DNA of 36,894 nt from Bacteroidales bacterium (GTDB lineage Bacteria; Bacteroidota; Bacteroidia; Bacteroidales; Tenuifilaceae). The position numbers and the translations under genes are program-made. The notes beneath the pieces were generated by a model. That model saw only the letters and a program-made list of their open reading frames with translations. It was not told the origin of the DNA and made no database searches. Below, in pieces: positions 19,101-26,510 of the stretch. Where the stretch lies: assembly GCA_028680705.1 (NCBI GenBank), contig JAQUJY010000023.1, positions 1-36,894 of the forward strand. Reading direction: 5' to 3'. The first letter of the stretch is position 1. Every line of letters begins with the position of its first letter.

Positions 19101-19788
19101 TGCCCAAAGTCAGCGGCAAAGCGCATGGCGTGAAATGGCAAAGCAGATTGCCCATGAAATTAAAAACCCCTTAACTCCCATAAAGTTAAACTTACAGCTT
19201 TTGGTAAAGGCTAAAAAGGAAGGTCACTCTGATTGGAGTAGCCTTTTCGATCGATTTGCATCTTCGCTAAACGAGCAAATAAGCACACTTTCCAATATTG
19301 CAACAGAGTTTTCAAATTTCGCTCAAATGCCAGTTGGGCAGTTTGGTGTTGTTGATCTTGTTGAGGTTATTAATGATGTGGTTATTCTTTTCTCAGCTTA
19401 CCCTAATATTAGGGTAGAAACTGAGATCAACTTTGATGGGCAGGCCTTTGTTTATGCTGATAAGGAGCAACTACAGAGGGTTTTCGTTAATCTTTTAAAG
19501 AACGCTGTCCAGGCCATTGGTAAGGATGATAATGGTCTAATTGCTATATTATTAGACCGTCAGAATGATTGGATTGAAATAACGGTAACAGATAACGGAA
19601 TGGGCATTCCCCTTGAACTTGAAGAGAAGTTGTTTAGCCCAAATTTCACTACAAAATCTGGAGGCATGGGTTTAGGCCTTGCCATTAGCAAAAGTATAGT
19701 TGAGGTTATTGGAGGCAAGATCTGGTTTGAAACTAAACATGAAAAGGGAACTAAGTTCTTTGTAAATTTGCCCTTAGTCAGAAACTAG
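16126..19788 (+). CDS. Large membrane histidine kinase, NtrY-like (HAMP, HisKA, HATPase)
   Basis: The 1220-residue kinase starts with GTG. One membrane helix (about 5-26) and an extracytoplasmic domain (to about 208) are followed by a cluster of roughly seven to eight membrane helices (about 212-470). A second outside segment (470-708), helices near 710-735 and 755-778, another sensor segment, and a last helix near 911-938 follow. HAMP occupies about 938-990. The phosphorylated His is predicted at 1010 in AHEIKNPLTPIKL, with N-box Asn1126, G1 box DNGMGI at Asp1156 and G2 box GGMGLGLAI. The HEIKNPLTPI form is typical of NtrY-like kinases. It is much longer than NtrY (about 750), mainly from the helix cluster and extra outside domains. 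No response regulator is adjacent, so it is an orphan here. Confidence 0.92.
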   Translation: MKSKGVLIISLLSLFVAVASFLTIPFSSQILTKWLASPPQIDRAASVLKQRTDAGIEVAKELVNASIDKGFVEPFEMLSESTAKRLDDEGISIFIFNNDSLIFWSEALDIDRVAEYSDRLVKVQNVWCTSYWIAHDSIKALALVKVKYSYPYQNKFLENSFHPSLSFLDDYEVAPEYYPGSFPVSLYSSVPVIYLTYIPKDFAKQHENFKALLSWIGFLCLLLAVFLFFCHPRIRRNALPMLLPLAIVLFGLRLVSLFWDIIPKGQWLLFKPEVFAYSWLAPSVGDLLLNTIILFAIIAYAFRPIISLAKNSNRRVRVIGVLLSIISLWLFLISESLIAILVQNSTITLEAFKIFNLSVFSLLEYLILSLWFVSASLLLIAARYLLNSLPKKRLFVLWVLIIVLLGIGSFITGETWGFSTLILLLALCVLFLYYKPHTKFIHSSLFLIFVSIISAFSVWNVSVNASHKDNEIRKLLAINLANERDPIAEVNFPQLARKMHVDGTIREFLDRIEDDEDSLNEYVQENYLSGYLNKYDFQITVCLSASQLHIENSGDVVYCFGFFEDMLNEYGQRIPGSSFYHLNNQNGRISYLGIVEFVLHDGAEACIYIELDSKLNKELLGYPELLIDRAINIKRQVSEYSSAKYFDNELIAFTGSYNFPLYNIHHPDSTSRYTFINTNGYNHMLYKDEGRTTIILSKPNVSILNVTASFAWVFLFFYFTLIAWFTLGGLVNLSQSSIPSFKNRIKFTMVLVLFLSLILVGTVTIAFSVKSFEQKNLDNLNEKLVSVMVDVENNLLPHDILYPEYNHYLTTYLIELSNVFHSDINLYDTNGALLVTSRPEVFERNLFGRQMNPLAWFELDNNHAAKLIHSESIGNMNYLSAYAPLVDQSNQKVGYLNLPYFTRQGEFMKEVLLVIVALVNIYAFLILLSILIAVFISNKIAKPLELIRQRIGTIDIAKHIETIDYQGKDEVGQLVSEYNRMVVELAESAKKLAQSQRQSAWREMAKQIAHEIKNPLTPIKLNLQLLVKAKKEGHSDWSSLFDRFASSLNEQISTLSNIATEFSNFAQMPVGQFGVVDLVEVINDVVILFSAYPNIRVETEINFDGQAFVYADKEQLQRVFVNLLKNAVQAIGKDDNGLIAILLDRQNDWIEITVTDNGMGIPLELEEKLFSPNFTTKSGGMGLGLAISKSIVEVIGGKIWFETKHEKGTKFFVNLPLVRN

Positions 19789-19825
19789 AAAAGACCTTTT
19801 TGGAAGGCTCTTGAAATAAAAAGTA

Positions 19826-20362
19826 TTAATTTTCCTTTTCAGCCTGTGCTAGATTTTTTTCTGCAGTTTTCAGTTTTTTTTCATAGTCCTTTTTACGAGC
19901 TTTTGCCTTTTTTTGATTGGCTTTACCTTTTGCGGTCAACTTATTTCCCGAGTCATACTCCTTAACTAGTATTCTATACCGAGAGTCCCAGTTCCTCATA
20001 GCTGACTTATTCTCATTTTCAACCTCTTTGAGGTCAATTTTTGCTTGCTTAACTTCTTCTTTGTCCTTCGAGCGAAACTGCTTTTCAATAGGTTTTTTGG
20101 CGTTAAAGAAATCTCTTTCAATATCCCTTCTTTCTTGAGCAAGCACTTTAAGATCTGCCTCAGCTTGCTTTGCTATTTTTCCTCCCTCTTCAATTAGGCT
20201 GTCGGCAGAGAAAATTAAAGCGTCCGCATCGTTAACTTTTTGCTGAGCAATATTAACTTTCTCAATCAAGCGGGCCATCCTAGGGTTTGCCTCTTGACCT
20301 TGGCAAATAATAGAACCTGAAAAGGCTATAACTATCAATAATGAAAGAGTAGAAAATTTCAT
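19826..20362 (-). CDS. Secreted Lys/Ala-rich coiled-coil protein
   Basis: The 178-residue protein has a signal peptide (about 1-22; possible cleavage near ICQGQ). It is then almost wholly helical and charged, with Lys, Glu and Ala in heptad-like order, strongly suggesting coiled coils. A break near residues 119-125 (AMRNWDSRY) separates two halves. The C-terminal end is very lysine-rich. I recognise no family and no enzyme motif. It sits after the caspase terminator and is probably transcribed on its own from a promoter near 20394. Its nearness to the caspase and LPP20 genes, all three exported, hints at but does not prove a shared periplasmic role. Confidence 0.75.
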   Translation of the reverse strand: MKFSTLSLLIVIAFSGSIICQGQEANPRMARLIEKVNIAQQKVNDADALIFSADSLIEEGGKIAKQAEADLKVLAQERRDIERDFFNAKKPIEKQFRSKDKEEVKQAKIDLKEVENENKSAMRNWDSRYRILVKEYDSGNKLTAKGKANQKKAKARKKDYEKKLKTAEKNLAQAEKEN

Positions 20363-20393
20363 AGACTTTTATTTTATGGGTTACCTAATAAGA

Positions 20394-20401
20394 CAAAAGT
20401 A
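20394..20401 (-). promoter_or_regulatory. Candidate -7 element for the coiled-coil protein gene
   Basis: Minus-strand TACTTTTG matches TAnnTTTG exactly, 32 bases before the ATG at 20362. No TTG sits at the usual distance, so the call is weak. Confidence 0.3.
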
Positions 20402-20452
20402 AAATTTTATATACAAGAGTTGCCTTAAAGTAAGATCTTTTTTGCTAACAAC

Positions 20453-20479
20453 AAAAAAGGGGGGACGAATCCCCCCTTT
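20453..20479 (-). terminator. Intrinsic terminator after the caspase gene
   Basis: Six G at 20459-20464 pair with six C at 20471-20476, extended by A-T pairs, around acgaat. On minus, the stem runs into TTTTTTG. It lies 15 bases past the caspase stop and ends the LPP20-caspase transcript. Confidence 0.88.
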
Positions 20480-20493
20480 GTGAATGCGTATTT

Positions 20494-22482
20494 TTATCGT
20501 CTTACAAATACAAAATCACCACCCTCATCTCCAGTTCCTTTAATGTCGCCGTACTGCGGAACTGTTGGACTGCTGTTCATAACAGCTGTTTTAAAGTTAC
20601 TAAAAAGTTCCTCTGCAGAAAGATAATCCAGAGTGTTCTCTTCAAGCTTTTGAACAAGATGCTTAATAAAAGCACTTTCGTCAGGCACCTCAGTTAAGGC
20701 ACCGCTCGTCATTGCTTTTCTGCTTTTGCGATCATAAACCTTATCCAGGTTATCTGTAGCATCGGCAAAAGCCTTACGGCTTTTAAATATGCTGCCACCA
20801 AAGCATGCATCAGCAATTAGCAATGTGTGCTTGCTCTTTATTGCAGCAACATAGTCTTTAAGTTGGCTGTTTGCAAGCCAGTTTCCGGTGCTCGCTGCTG
20901 AAGCATCGGAGGGTAGCCAGTAGCCAAATTCTGTTTCACTGTCGAAGTAGCCATGACCTGCGTAGAAAATAAGTAAGTTGTCGTTTTTACCAATCCTGCG
21001 GGTTATTTTGTCAAGTTCGTCAATGAATTGTCCACGAGTGGGGTTTTTTAGGAAAGTAACATCCTGCACCTCAAAGCTATATTTCTCGGTTAGTACCTTA
21101 GCCAACATTGCGGCATCTCTTATTGGGTTGCTGAGGGTCGCTATTCCTGGATCGGGGTATTCATTAACGCCAACTATAAGGGCATAGTATTTAGGCGCTC
21201 TTGGAGTATCAAAAACCAGATCAAGTTCTTCTGTATCTGATATAGTTTTCTGCTGCTGGTTGTCTTTTCTAAACACAAAAAATTTGCGTTCAACGCTGTT
21301 CTCGTGGATGTCCATTGATCGGATAACGATATCGTTTCGACCCATTTTAAGATCCACAGTTGCCTCAAAAACTCCATTTGCCTTAAGTGTGGCGTTTTGT
21401 CCATTTACTGTTACCTCGTATATTCCGCTTTTATCGGTTGCAGTACCCTGAACAAAAAGGGTTTCACTTTGAACAGTAATTCCATCATTTGATCCAACTG
21501 ATCGTAGACGCCTATCGTCGAGTCCACTTGATGATTCAGCATAGAGTCTTCCTCTTGTTGTCTCGCTTCCAATTAGTGACACCCCTTCAGGTTTAAGAAT
21601 TGATAGCATTGGGGGGTCATTCTCGGGTTTTTGGGCTTGTGTAACCTGCTTGGCTATACTAAAGTTGCCCGTAACTGTGTTTTCGAAGCGCTTTGATACA
21701 GCTACGCTCATTGATGTGGTAGGTTTGCTTGAGATTGGAAAGTCGCGAAACTGTAGCGTACTTATATCAAGATTATCTAAACCAAATTTAGAGAATGTTA
21801 ACAGCTCTGCGCCAATGCTCAATCTCATTATCCTATCAATCTCATCGGGGATATTATCAAAAATAAAAGAAGCTTGAATAATTTCGCCCGTTTTAATGGT
21901 TTTTTGTGGTGTTGAGTATCGTTGTGAACCAACAACATCGCCCAGTTTTCCTCGTTGTGCATCAAAGTTTCTTTTCTTAAAATCGGTTAGGGTAATTAAT
22001 CCGTTAATAAGTTTAAGATCGCGTGGAGCTCCGTTGTTTTTAATGCTGAGTATTAACTCTAACTGGTTTTTTTCAGTTCTGTGCAAACTGATAAGATTAA
22101 ACAACACTTCGCTAAAATCGTCTTCAAGGGGCTTGGTTGTTTGGGTATTCCCTGTTAGTTTAAAGGTAACATCACCTTTAAGTTCAGGTAAATCCTTAAG
22201 CACATTCCATATAATTACACGGTTTTTTCCACCAGAAACCGAATTGCCGATATATCCCGACGTCGATTTCATAGGGAGAAATGTTTTACCTCCATCAGTT
22301 GAGAAGGTAGATGTTACGCTGAATATCTGCCCAAGTTGCTCGCCCTCTATGGAGTATTCAATGGTAATATTGTTGCTTAGCTGCTTGGAGGTTAAATCAG
22401 AAAATTCTTGTGCATTTGTTTTAGTGTTGCCTAGTGTTATCGCCAATAGAATTAAAGGCAACAATTTCCAAGTTTTTTTCAT
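20494..22482 (-). CDS. Exported caspase-family (C14) peptidase with Ig-like domains
   Basis: The 662-residue protein has a signal peptide (about 1-24). An N-terminal beta domain (about 25-112; GGKTF, SGGKNRVIIW) follows, of a kind common in Bacteroidota envelope proteins. A middle beta region (about 115-280) comes next, then an Ig-like segment near 335-405 (TATDKSGIYEVTVNG) and a C-terminal caspase-like domain (about 425-660). The catalytic dyad is intact: His510 in YAGHGY and Cys560 in DACFGGS, with the expected YALIVGVNEY strand before them. It should cleave after a basic or acidic residue outside the cytoplasm; substrates are unknown. It follows the LPP20-like gene by 43 bases and probably shares its transcript. 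The export signal is notable because many bacterial caspases are cytoplasmic. Confidence 0.92.
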   Translation of the reverse strand: MKKTWKLLPLILLAITLGNTKTNAQEFSDLTSKQLSNNITIEYSIEGEQLGQIFSVTSTFSTDGGKTFLPMKSTSGYIGNSVSGGKNRVIIWNVLKDLPELKGDVTFKLTGNTQTTKPLEDDFSEVLFNLISLHRTEKNQLELILSIKNNGAPRDLKLINGLITLTDFKKRNFDAQRGKLGDVVGSQRYSTPQKTIKTGEIIQASFIFDNIPDEIDRIMRLSIGAELLTFSKFGLDNLDISTLQFRDFPISSKPTTSMSVAVSKRFENTVTGNFSIAKQVTQAQKPENDPPMLSILKPEGVSLIGSETTRGRLYAESSSGLDDRRLRSVGSNDGITVQSETLFVQGTATDKSGIYEVTVNGQNATLKANGVFEATVDLKMGRNDIVIRSMDIHENSVERKFFVFRKDNQQQKTISDTEELDLVFDTPRAPKYYALIVGVNEYPDPGIATLSNPIRDAAMLAKVLTEKYSFEVQDVTFLKNPTRGQFIDELDKITRRIGKNDNLLIFYAGHGYFDSETEFGYWLPSDASAASTGNWLANSQLKDYVAAIKSKHTLLIADACFGGSIFKSRKAFADATDNLDKVYDRKSRKAMTSGALTEVPDESAFIKHLVQKLEENTLDYLSAEELFSNFKTAVMNSSPTVPQYGDIKGTGDEGGDFVFVRR

Positions 22483-22525
22483 AGCTATTATTTATTATTG
22501 ATGAGTTAGTTGATACATTGTACGG

Positions 22526-23560
22526 TTACATTAAGTCGATGATGTTAATGTCAAACACAATGCTGTCAGTACCAAATTCGATGCCATTGATATGCAATTT
22601 AGCATTTTTTATTGCAACCTCCCTTGAGAGGTTTCTCATTTGTGAGCTATATTGTTCATCAAGCGTTCTGATTTTTATGGATGACTGCTCGGTTTCTAGT
22701 GCCAATTGTCGAAGAAGTTTTTTTGAGAAGATGCTCCAAAGTCCGCTGTAGCTAACTAGTGGACTCGTGTTGCTTGGCCAATTAGGATTTGAATATCTAT
22801 AGGCAAATAGGGGAAAGTTATGCGTTTTGCCCATGAACCTCGACATTGATAGGAACCTATTCCCTTTTTTGCGGTAGGTAAAGTTTGAGGATTGTGCAGA
22901 CGCATTGGGGATTCTGATAAATGAGGTGAACTCGTACTCGGCCTGAGGTTCAAAAACTTCATCAATTTGAGCCTCAATGTAAAGTGCCGTGCCTACTGTG
23001 GAAATTAAATCATTGGACATATTTGCCTTGCTTGGCTCAATGGGTGTATATCTTACTAAAATAAGAGCTTCGTTGTATCGTGTTATGTGCTTATCTTCTA
23101 TATAAAAGCAAGTGCTATCGGCAAATCCAGATGCCGAGAGTTTAAAGTAAGTGTCGAAACGCTGCCCAAATTTTGTGTACTTTCCCTCGGTGTACTCAAT
23201 GGAATATACATCCCTAAAATACTGTATTTGCACCTTATTGTACAGAATGGCCATTGTTTTTGCACGAAAGGCGGCTTGATTTATTGCATCTTCAAATGGC
23301 AAGTCGGGGTCGGATATTCCAATTGCATATACCGCACCGTCAGTTGGGGTAGGAGTTTTGAAAAACCACTTTGGGAGCGTATCTGGATAGTAGCTAAGGG
23401 TTGAAATATTTCTAAACTCCTCGTGTATAACTGTCGGGGTATTACCCTGTGTCTCCTTTAAAAATATCTTCACAAACTCTTCTTTGCTTTGTGCGATAAG
23501 GAGGTTGAAAATAAAAATTAAAGGTAAGGTTGATAGCAATGAGAATTTAATACTGTTCAT
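22526..23560 (-). CDS. Exported LPP20-like protein upstream of caspase
   Basis: The 344-residue protein has a signal peptide (about 1-23). Residues about 60-110 fit the LPP20 pattern: a PKWFF tryptophan segment, AIGISDPD, then an alanine-rich helix FEDAINQAAFRAKTMA. The remaining 230 residues contain beta segments with no family I know. No lipobox cysteine is visible after the signal, so it may be soluble periplasmic rather than a lipoprotein. It precedes the caspase gene by 43 bases on the same strand, with no terminator between, so the two should be co-expressed. LPP20-type proteins in other bacteria are surface or flagellum-linked, but no such role can be claimed here. Confidence 0.65.
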   Translation of the reverse strand: MNSIKFSLLSTLPLIFIFNLLIAQSKEEFVKIFLKETQGNTPTVIHEEFRNISTLSYYPDTLPKWFFKTPTPTDGAVYAIGISDPDLPFEDAINQAAFRAKTMAILYNKVQIQYFRDVYSIEYTEGKYTKFGQRFDTYFKLSASGFADSTCFYIEDKHITRYNEALILVRYTPIEPSKANMSNDLISTVGTALYIEAQIDEVFEPQAEYEFTSFIRIPNASAQSSNFTYRKKGNRFLSMSRFMGKTHNFPLFAYRYSNPNWPSNTSPLVSYSGLWSIFSKKLLRQLALETEQSSIKIRTLDEQYSSQMRNLSREVAIKNAKLHINGIEFGTDSIVFDINIIDLM

Positions 23561-23680
23561 TATGCTTAAAATTCAATAATAAATATAAAGGTATGAAAAT
23601 TGACCTTAGCAACTCAAGTGTTTAGATCCAATTTTTATGGTAAAATTATTTTCTGTGATGAAAGGGTCAATACACAATCT

Positions 23681-23715
23681 AAAAAAACCTCTTGTTAAAA
23701 AACGAGAGGCTTTTT
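23681..23715 (-). terminator. Intrinsic terminator after fabD
   Basis: A-rich/CCTCT sequence at 23681-23694 pairs with cgagaggcttttt at 23703-23715. On minus it ends in a run of T after GAGG. It begins 21 bases past the fabD stop, separating fabD from the LPP20-caspase unit. Confidence 0.82.
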
Positions 23716-23735
23716 AGTTTCGAGTCTAAACCTAT

Positions 23736-24620
23736 TTATAGGCTTTGGATGCTTTCCACTTCCATATCACGTTTAACCTTCTTGATGAGTCCCTGAAGAA
23801 CACTTCCAGGGCCTAACTCTGTAAAACTGGTTGCACCATCGTTAATCATATTGTGCATTGTCTGAGTCCAGCGTACAGGTGACGTGAGCTGTGCGATGAG
23901 GTTCTTTTTAATTTCATCAGAGTTTGTATGCGGTTTAGCATCCACATTTTGATAGATTGGACAGATAGGTGCTGAGAAAGGAGTAGCCTCTATGGCTTTT
24001 GCCAGTTCAATTTTTGCAGGATCCATTAGTGGGCTATGGAAAGCCCCACCAACTTTTAGCGGAAGAGCCCTTTTTGCGCCAGCTTCCTTAAGTTTCTCAC
24101 AAGCAATCTCAATACCTTTCATACTTCCAGAGATTACCAGTTGCCCCGGACTGTTATAGTTAGCAGGAACAACAACCTCGGGTATTTCGGCGCAAATCTT
24201 TTCCACAACTTCATCCTCTAATCCTATGATAGCTGCCATGGTTGATGATTCGAGTTCGCAGGCTTTTTGCATCGCCATTGCTCTTTTTAAAACTAGGGAA
24301 AGTCCGTTTTCAAACGAGAGTACCCCATTGGCAACTAGTGCTGAGAATTCGCCTAACGAGTGACCTGCAACCATCTCGGGTTTAAATTTATCTCCCAATA
24401 CTTTGGATAAGATCACAGAATGAAGGAAAATTGCAGGCTGTGTTACCTTTGTTTGACGTAAATCCTCATCTGTCCCAGAGAACATTATGTCGGTTATTCT
24501 AAACCCAACAATTTCGTTGGCTTTCTCAAAGAGTTCTTTGGCAATTGGGGAGTTGTCGTAAAGATCCTTTCCCATGCCAACATATTGGGCTCCTTGCCCA
24601 GGGAAAACAAATGCTTTCAT
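23736..24620 (-). CDS. fabD: Malonyl-CoA:ACP transacylase
   Basis: The 294-residue cytoplasmic enzyme loads malonyl groups onto acyl carrier protein for fatty-acid synthesis. Active-site parts are complete: FPGQGAQ with oxyanion Gln9, nucleophile Ser88 in GHSLGE, Arg113 that holds the malonyl carboxylate, and catalytic His195 in GGAFHSPLM. NYNSPGQ and the C-terminal ELGPGSVLQGL are also typical. It is monocistronic with its own terminator and stands apart from other fab genes. Length equals the bacterial norm. Confidence 0.97.
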   Translation of the reverse strand: MKAFVFPGQGAQYVGMGKDLYDNSPIAKELFEKANEIVGFRITDIMFSGTDEDLRQTKVTQPAIFLHSVILSKVLGDKFKPEMVAGHSLGEFSALVANGVLSFENGLSLVLKRAMAMQKACELESSTMAAIIGLEDEVVEKICAEIPEVVVPANYNSPGQLVISGSMKGIEIACEKLKEAGAKRALPLKVGGAFHSPLMDPAKIELAKAIEATPFSAPICPIYQNVDAKPHTNSDEIKKNLIAQLTSPVRWTQTMHNMINDGATSFTELGPGSVLQGLIKKVKRDMEVESIQSL

Positions 24621-25071
24621 ATTGATGGTTTTTAGTTAATTCTTTTATTAGACTTTTCTTATAATCAGGAATGAATTCTGATATGCTTGGCAAAATTAAC
24701 TTTTTTGTTTCAATCAACAATTGTTGCCCTTTTATAAAAGTGCAGTGTCAACAAACACTATGAATCTAATGAGATTAAATGCCGCAAGTAAAGCGCGGTT
24801 AATAAAACCAAAAACTCCACAAACAGTGTCTTCACTTAGAATTTTATGCGGTAAAATACATTCAAAGATTTAGGTGTTTTCTTAAAAGGAGTTTATTTTT
24901 TTAGCATCCAATATTTCTATAATCTGCATGTATACAGATGTATGCTTTAAGCAATTGTTATTGGAGGTGTCTTTTTGATGAATAGCTCTAATTTTGAGGT
25001 TAATGGATGAGTAAGAATCTAGTATTACCGTAAATTTGTAATACTATTAAAAAAACTTAAACCAAAACCCT
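24621..25071. other. 451-base divergent intergenic region, fabD / barrel gene
   Basis: No gene is supported. The stretch is AT-rich and should carry the fabD promoter (minus) and the barrel promoter (plus). The only clear structure is the palindrome at 25020-25046, listed separately. I see no known riboswitch, tRNA or small-RNA signature in the remainder. Confidence 0.4.
25020..25046 (+). promoter_or_regulatory. Palindrome enclosing a -7 element before the barrel gene
   Basis: tagtatta at 25020-25027 and taatacta at 25039-25046 are exact inverse repeats. Between them lies TAAATTTG (25031-25038), an exact Bacteroidota -7 match, 34 bases before the ATG. A repressor bound to the palindrome would block the promoter. 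No well-spaced TTG was found. Confidence 0.4.
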
Positions 25072-25769
25072 ATGAAAAAGTACACCATTCTTCTGTTGCT
25101 ACTTGCATTTTGTTATGCTGCAAGCGCTCAACTATTTAAAATTGCTGGGCAGGATGTCGGTTTTGTATACGTTGAGCCAAAGCTGGGGATGAACTTTTCC
25201 CAAATCTCAAACTGGACTGAGCTTGCCGGGACCCAAAATAAAAGTAGGGTAGGTTATCAGTTTGGCGTTGTTGGCGAACTAGGATTTACCAATAGATTTT
25301 CGGTTGGCGGCGAATTAATGTTCCTTACTAAGGGTCATAAGCAAACCTTTGAAGGCGGTTCCACAAAATACAATGTTAGCTATTTAGGGATACCCCTACT
25401 GGCAAAATATTCATTTAAAATTCTTGGCCTATCAAAGGTTTACGCCAAGGGGGGTACCTTTGCTAATATTAGGACTGGTGGAACCTCTGAATTTTTTAAT
25501 GGAGAACAATCATTTGTAGAAGATTTGGATTCGGAAGGTTGGCGTAGAGTGGATTGGGGTATGTCCATTGGTGTTGGGGCCGAGTATGAGGTTGATTATG
25601 GTATTTGGGGCATTGATCTTCGGTACGATCAGAGTTTTTAGATGTTCATACCAGTGATCCTCAAAAGAACCGAAATAGGACTTTTGCCATTTCGGTTATC
25701 TATAAATATGATTTGGTTGATTTAATGCTTCGTATTCGCAAAAAGCGACTTGACCCTGATGCTCAGTAA
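25072..25769 (+). pseudogene. Porin-family outer-membrane beta-barrel gene, frameshifted at a T-run
   Basis: The first frame gives 189 residues: a signal peptide (1-19, cleavage near ASA) and beta strands of the OMP_b-brl_2/PorT-like type (YVEPKLGMNFSQ, GYQFGVVGELGF, YLGIPLLAKYSF), stopping at TAG 25639-25641. The -1 frame continues the protein at once with LDVHTSDPQKN, a strand RTFAISVIYKYDL and a basic tail to TAA at 25767-25769. Restoring one T in the five-T run at 25635-25639 gives a normal barrel of 232 residues. The last strand is needed to close and insert such a barrel, so the truncated form should be inactive. A true mutation, an assembly error in the T-run, or slippage on U-UUU-UAG are possible. 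Confidence 0.85.
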
Positions 25770-25787
25770 ACAGCGAAACGTATGGAT

Positions 25788-25822
25788 TATAGTCTGGTAA
25801 ATACTATATTTACAGGACTATA
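25788..25822 (+). promoter_or_regulatory. Long imperfect palindrome upstream of mqnB
   Basis: tatagtc-tg-gtaaat (25788-25802) and atttac-ag-gactata (25808-25822) mirror each other except for the two-base mismatch, around a 5-base centre. TATATTTA at 25805-25812 inside it resembles the -7 element, and the end is 14 bases before the mqnB ATG. It may be an operator for the menaquinone genes, or a weak hairpin ending the barrel transcript. Confidence 0.4.
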
Positions 25823-25836
25823 ATTCTTTAAACAAA

Positions 25837-26505
25837 ATGCTTTTAATTACAGCAGCAACCACGTACGAAGTTGAACACTTAACCAAGGGGTTAAGTATAG
25901 AACAAGGAGTAATTACTCCCATAAAACCTGGCGTTTCACTTTTGGTAACTGGTGTTGGTGCGGTGCCAACTGCATTTTATTTGACAAAAATTTTAGCCAA
26001 TGAGCCCAACCTTAGCGTGGTAAATATTGGTGTTGCAGGTACTTATTCTAAGGATATTGGGTTGGGAAGTGTTGTGATAGTCCAGCGCGATACCTTTGCG
26101 GATTATGGTGCCGATGATAAAGGCTCTTTCCTATCGCAGTTCGATTTGGGTTTAGCTAATCCGAATACGTTTCCTTATCAAAATGGATGGATGCACTGGA
26201 AGCATCATGATTTATTTAGTGTGGCTGATAAATACCAACGGGTTACAGGGATTACTCTTGCTAAAGCATCAGGCTCTGAAACTGTAATTAAACAGCTAAT
26301 GGAGCGTTTTTCCCCTCAGATTGAAACTATGGAGTGTGCATCTGTATTCTATGTCTGCTTACAGTTGAACGTTCCCTTTATATGCATTAGGTCTATTTCA
26401 AACCAGGTTGAGCCCAGAAACAGGGAACAGTGGAACATGCCCTTGGCAATAAACAATCTTTGTGATGCAGCTGAGGAGATTATTGATTGCTATACTCAAG
26501 ATTAG
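25837..26505 (+). CDS. mqnB: Futalosine hydrolase
   Basis: The 222-residue nucleosidase of the PNP/UDP-phosphorylase fold cleaves futalosine to hypoxanthine and dehypoxanthine-futalosine, a step of the alternative menaquinone pathway. Supporting motifs are TAATTYEVEHL at the start, LVTGVGAVPTA, NIGVAGTY, GSVVIVQRDTFADYGA and the purine/ribose-binding IETMECASVFYV, then IRSISNQVEPRN. The RDTFADYGADD pattern separates it from MTA/SAH nucleosidases. It is followed by mqnD after 5 bases, which settles the pathway. Length is normal. Confidence 0.94.
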   Translation: MLLITAATTYEVEHLTKGLSIEQGVITPIKPGVSLLVTGVGAVPTAFYLTKILANEPNLSVVNIGVAGTYSKDIGLGSVVIVQRDTFADYGADDKGSFLSQFDLGLANPNTFPYQNGWMHWKHHDLFSVADKYQRVTGITLAKASGSETVIKQLMERFSPQIETMECASVFYVCLQLNVPFICIRSISNQVEPRNREQWNMPLAINNLCDAAEEIIDCYTQD

Positions 26506-26510
26506 TACCT

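Noticed and set aside
20494-23560. Caspase-based anti-phage defence system
   Set aside because: Both proteins have signal peptides, and no gasdermin, TPR, NLR-like or nucleotide-signal gene is nearby.
25662-25697. Pseudoknot-like pairing (caaaag/cttttg and aaccgaaat/atttcggtt) downstream of the T-run, as a frameshift signal
   Set aside because: It starts about 20 bases after the stop, beyond the 5-9 base spacing of known -1 signals. With no base between the first strands, both stems cannot form together. A simple indel explains the break better.
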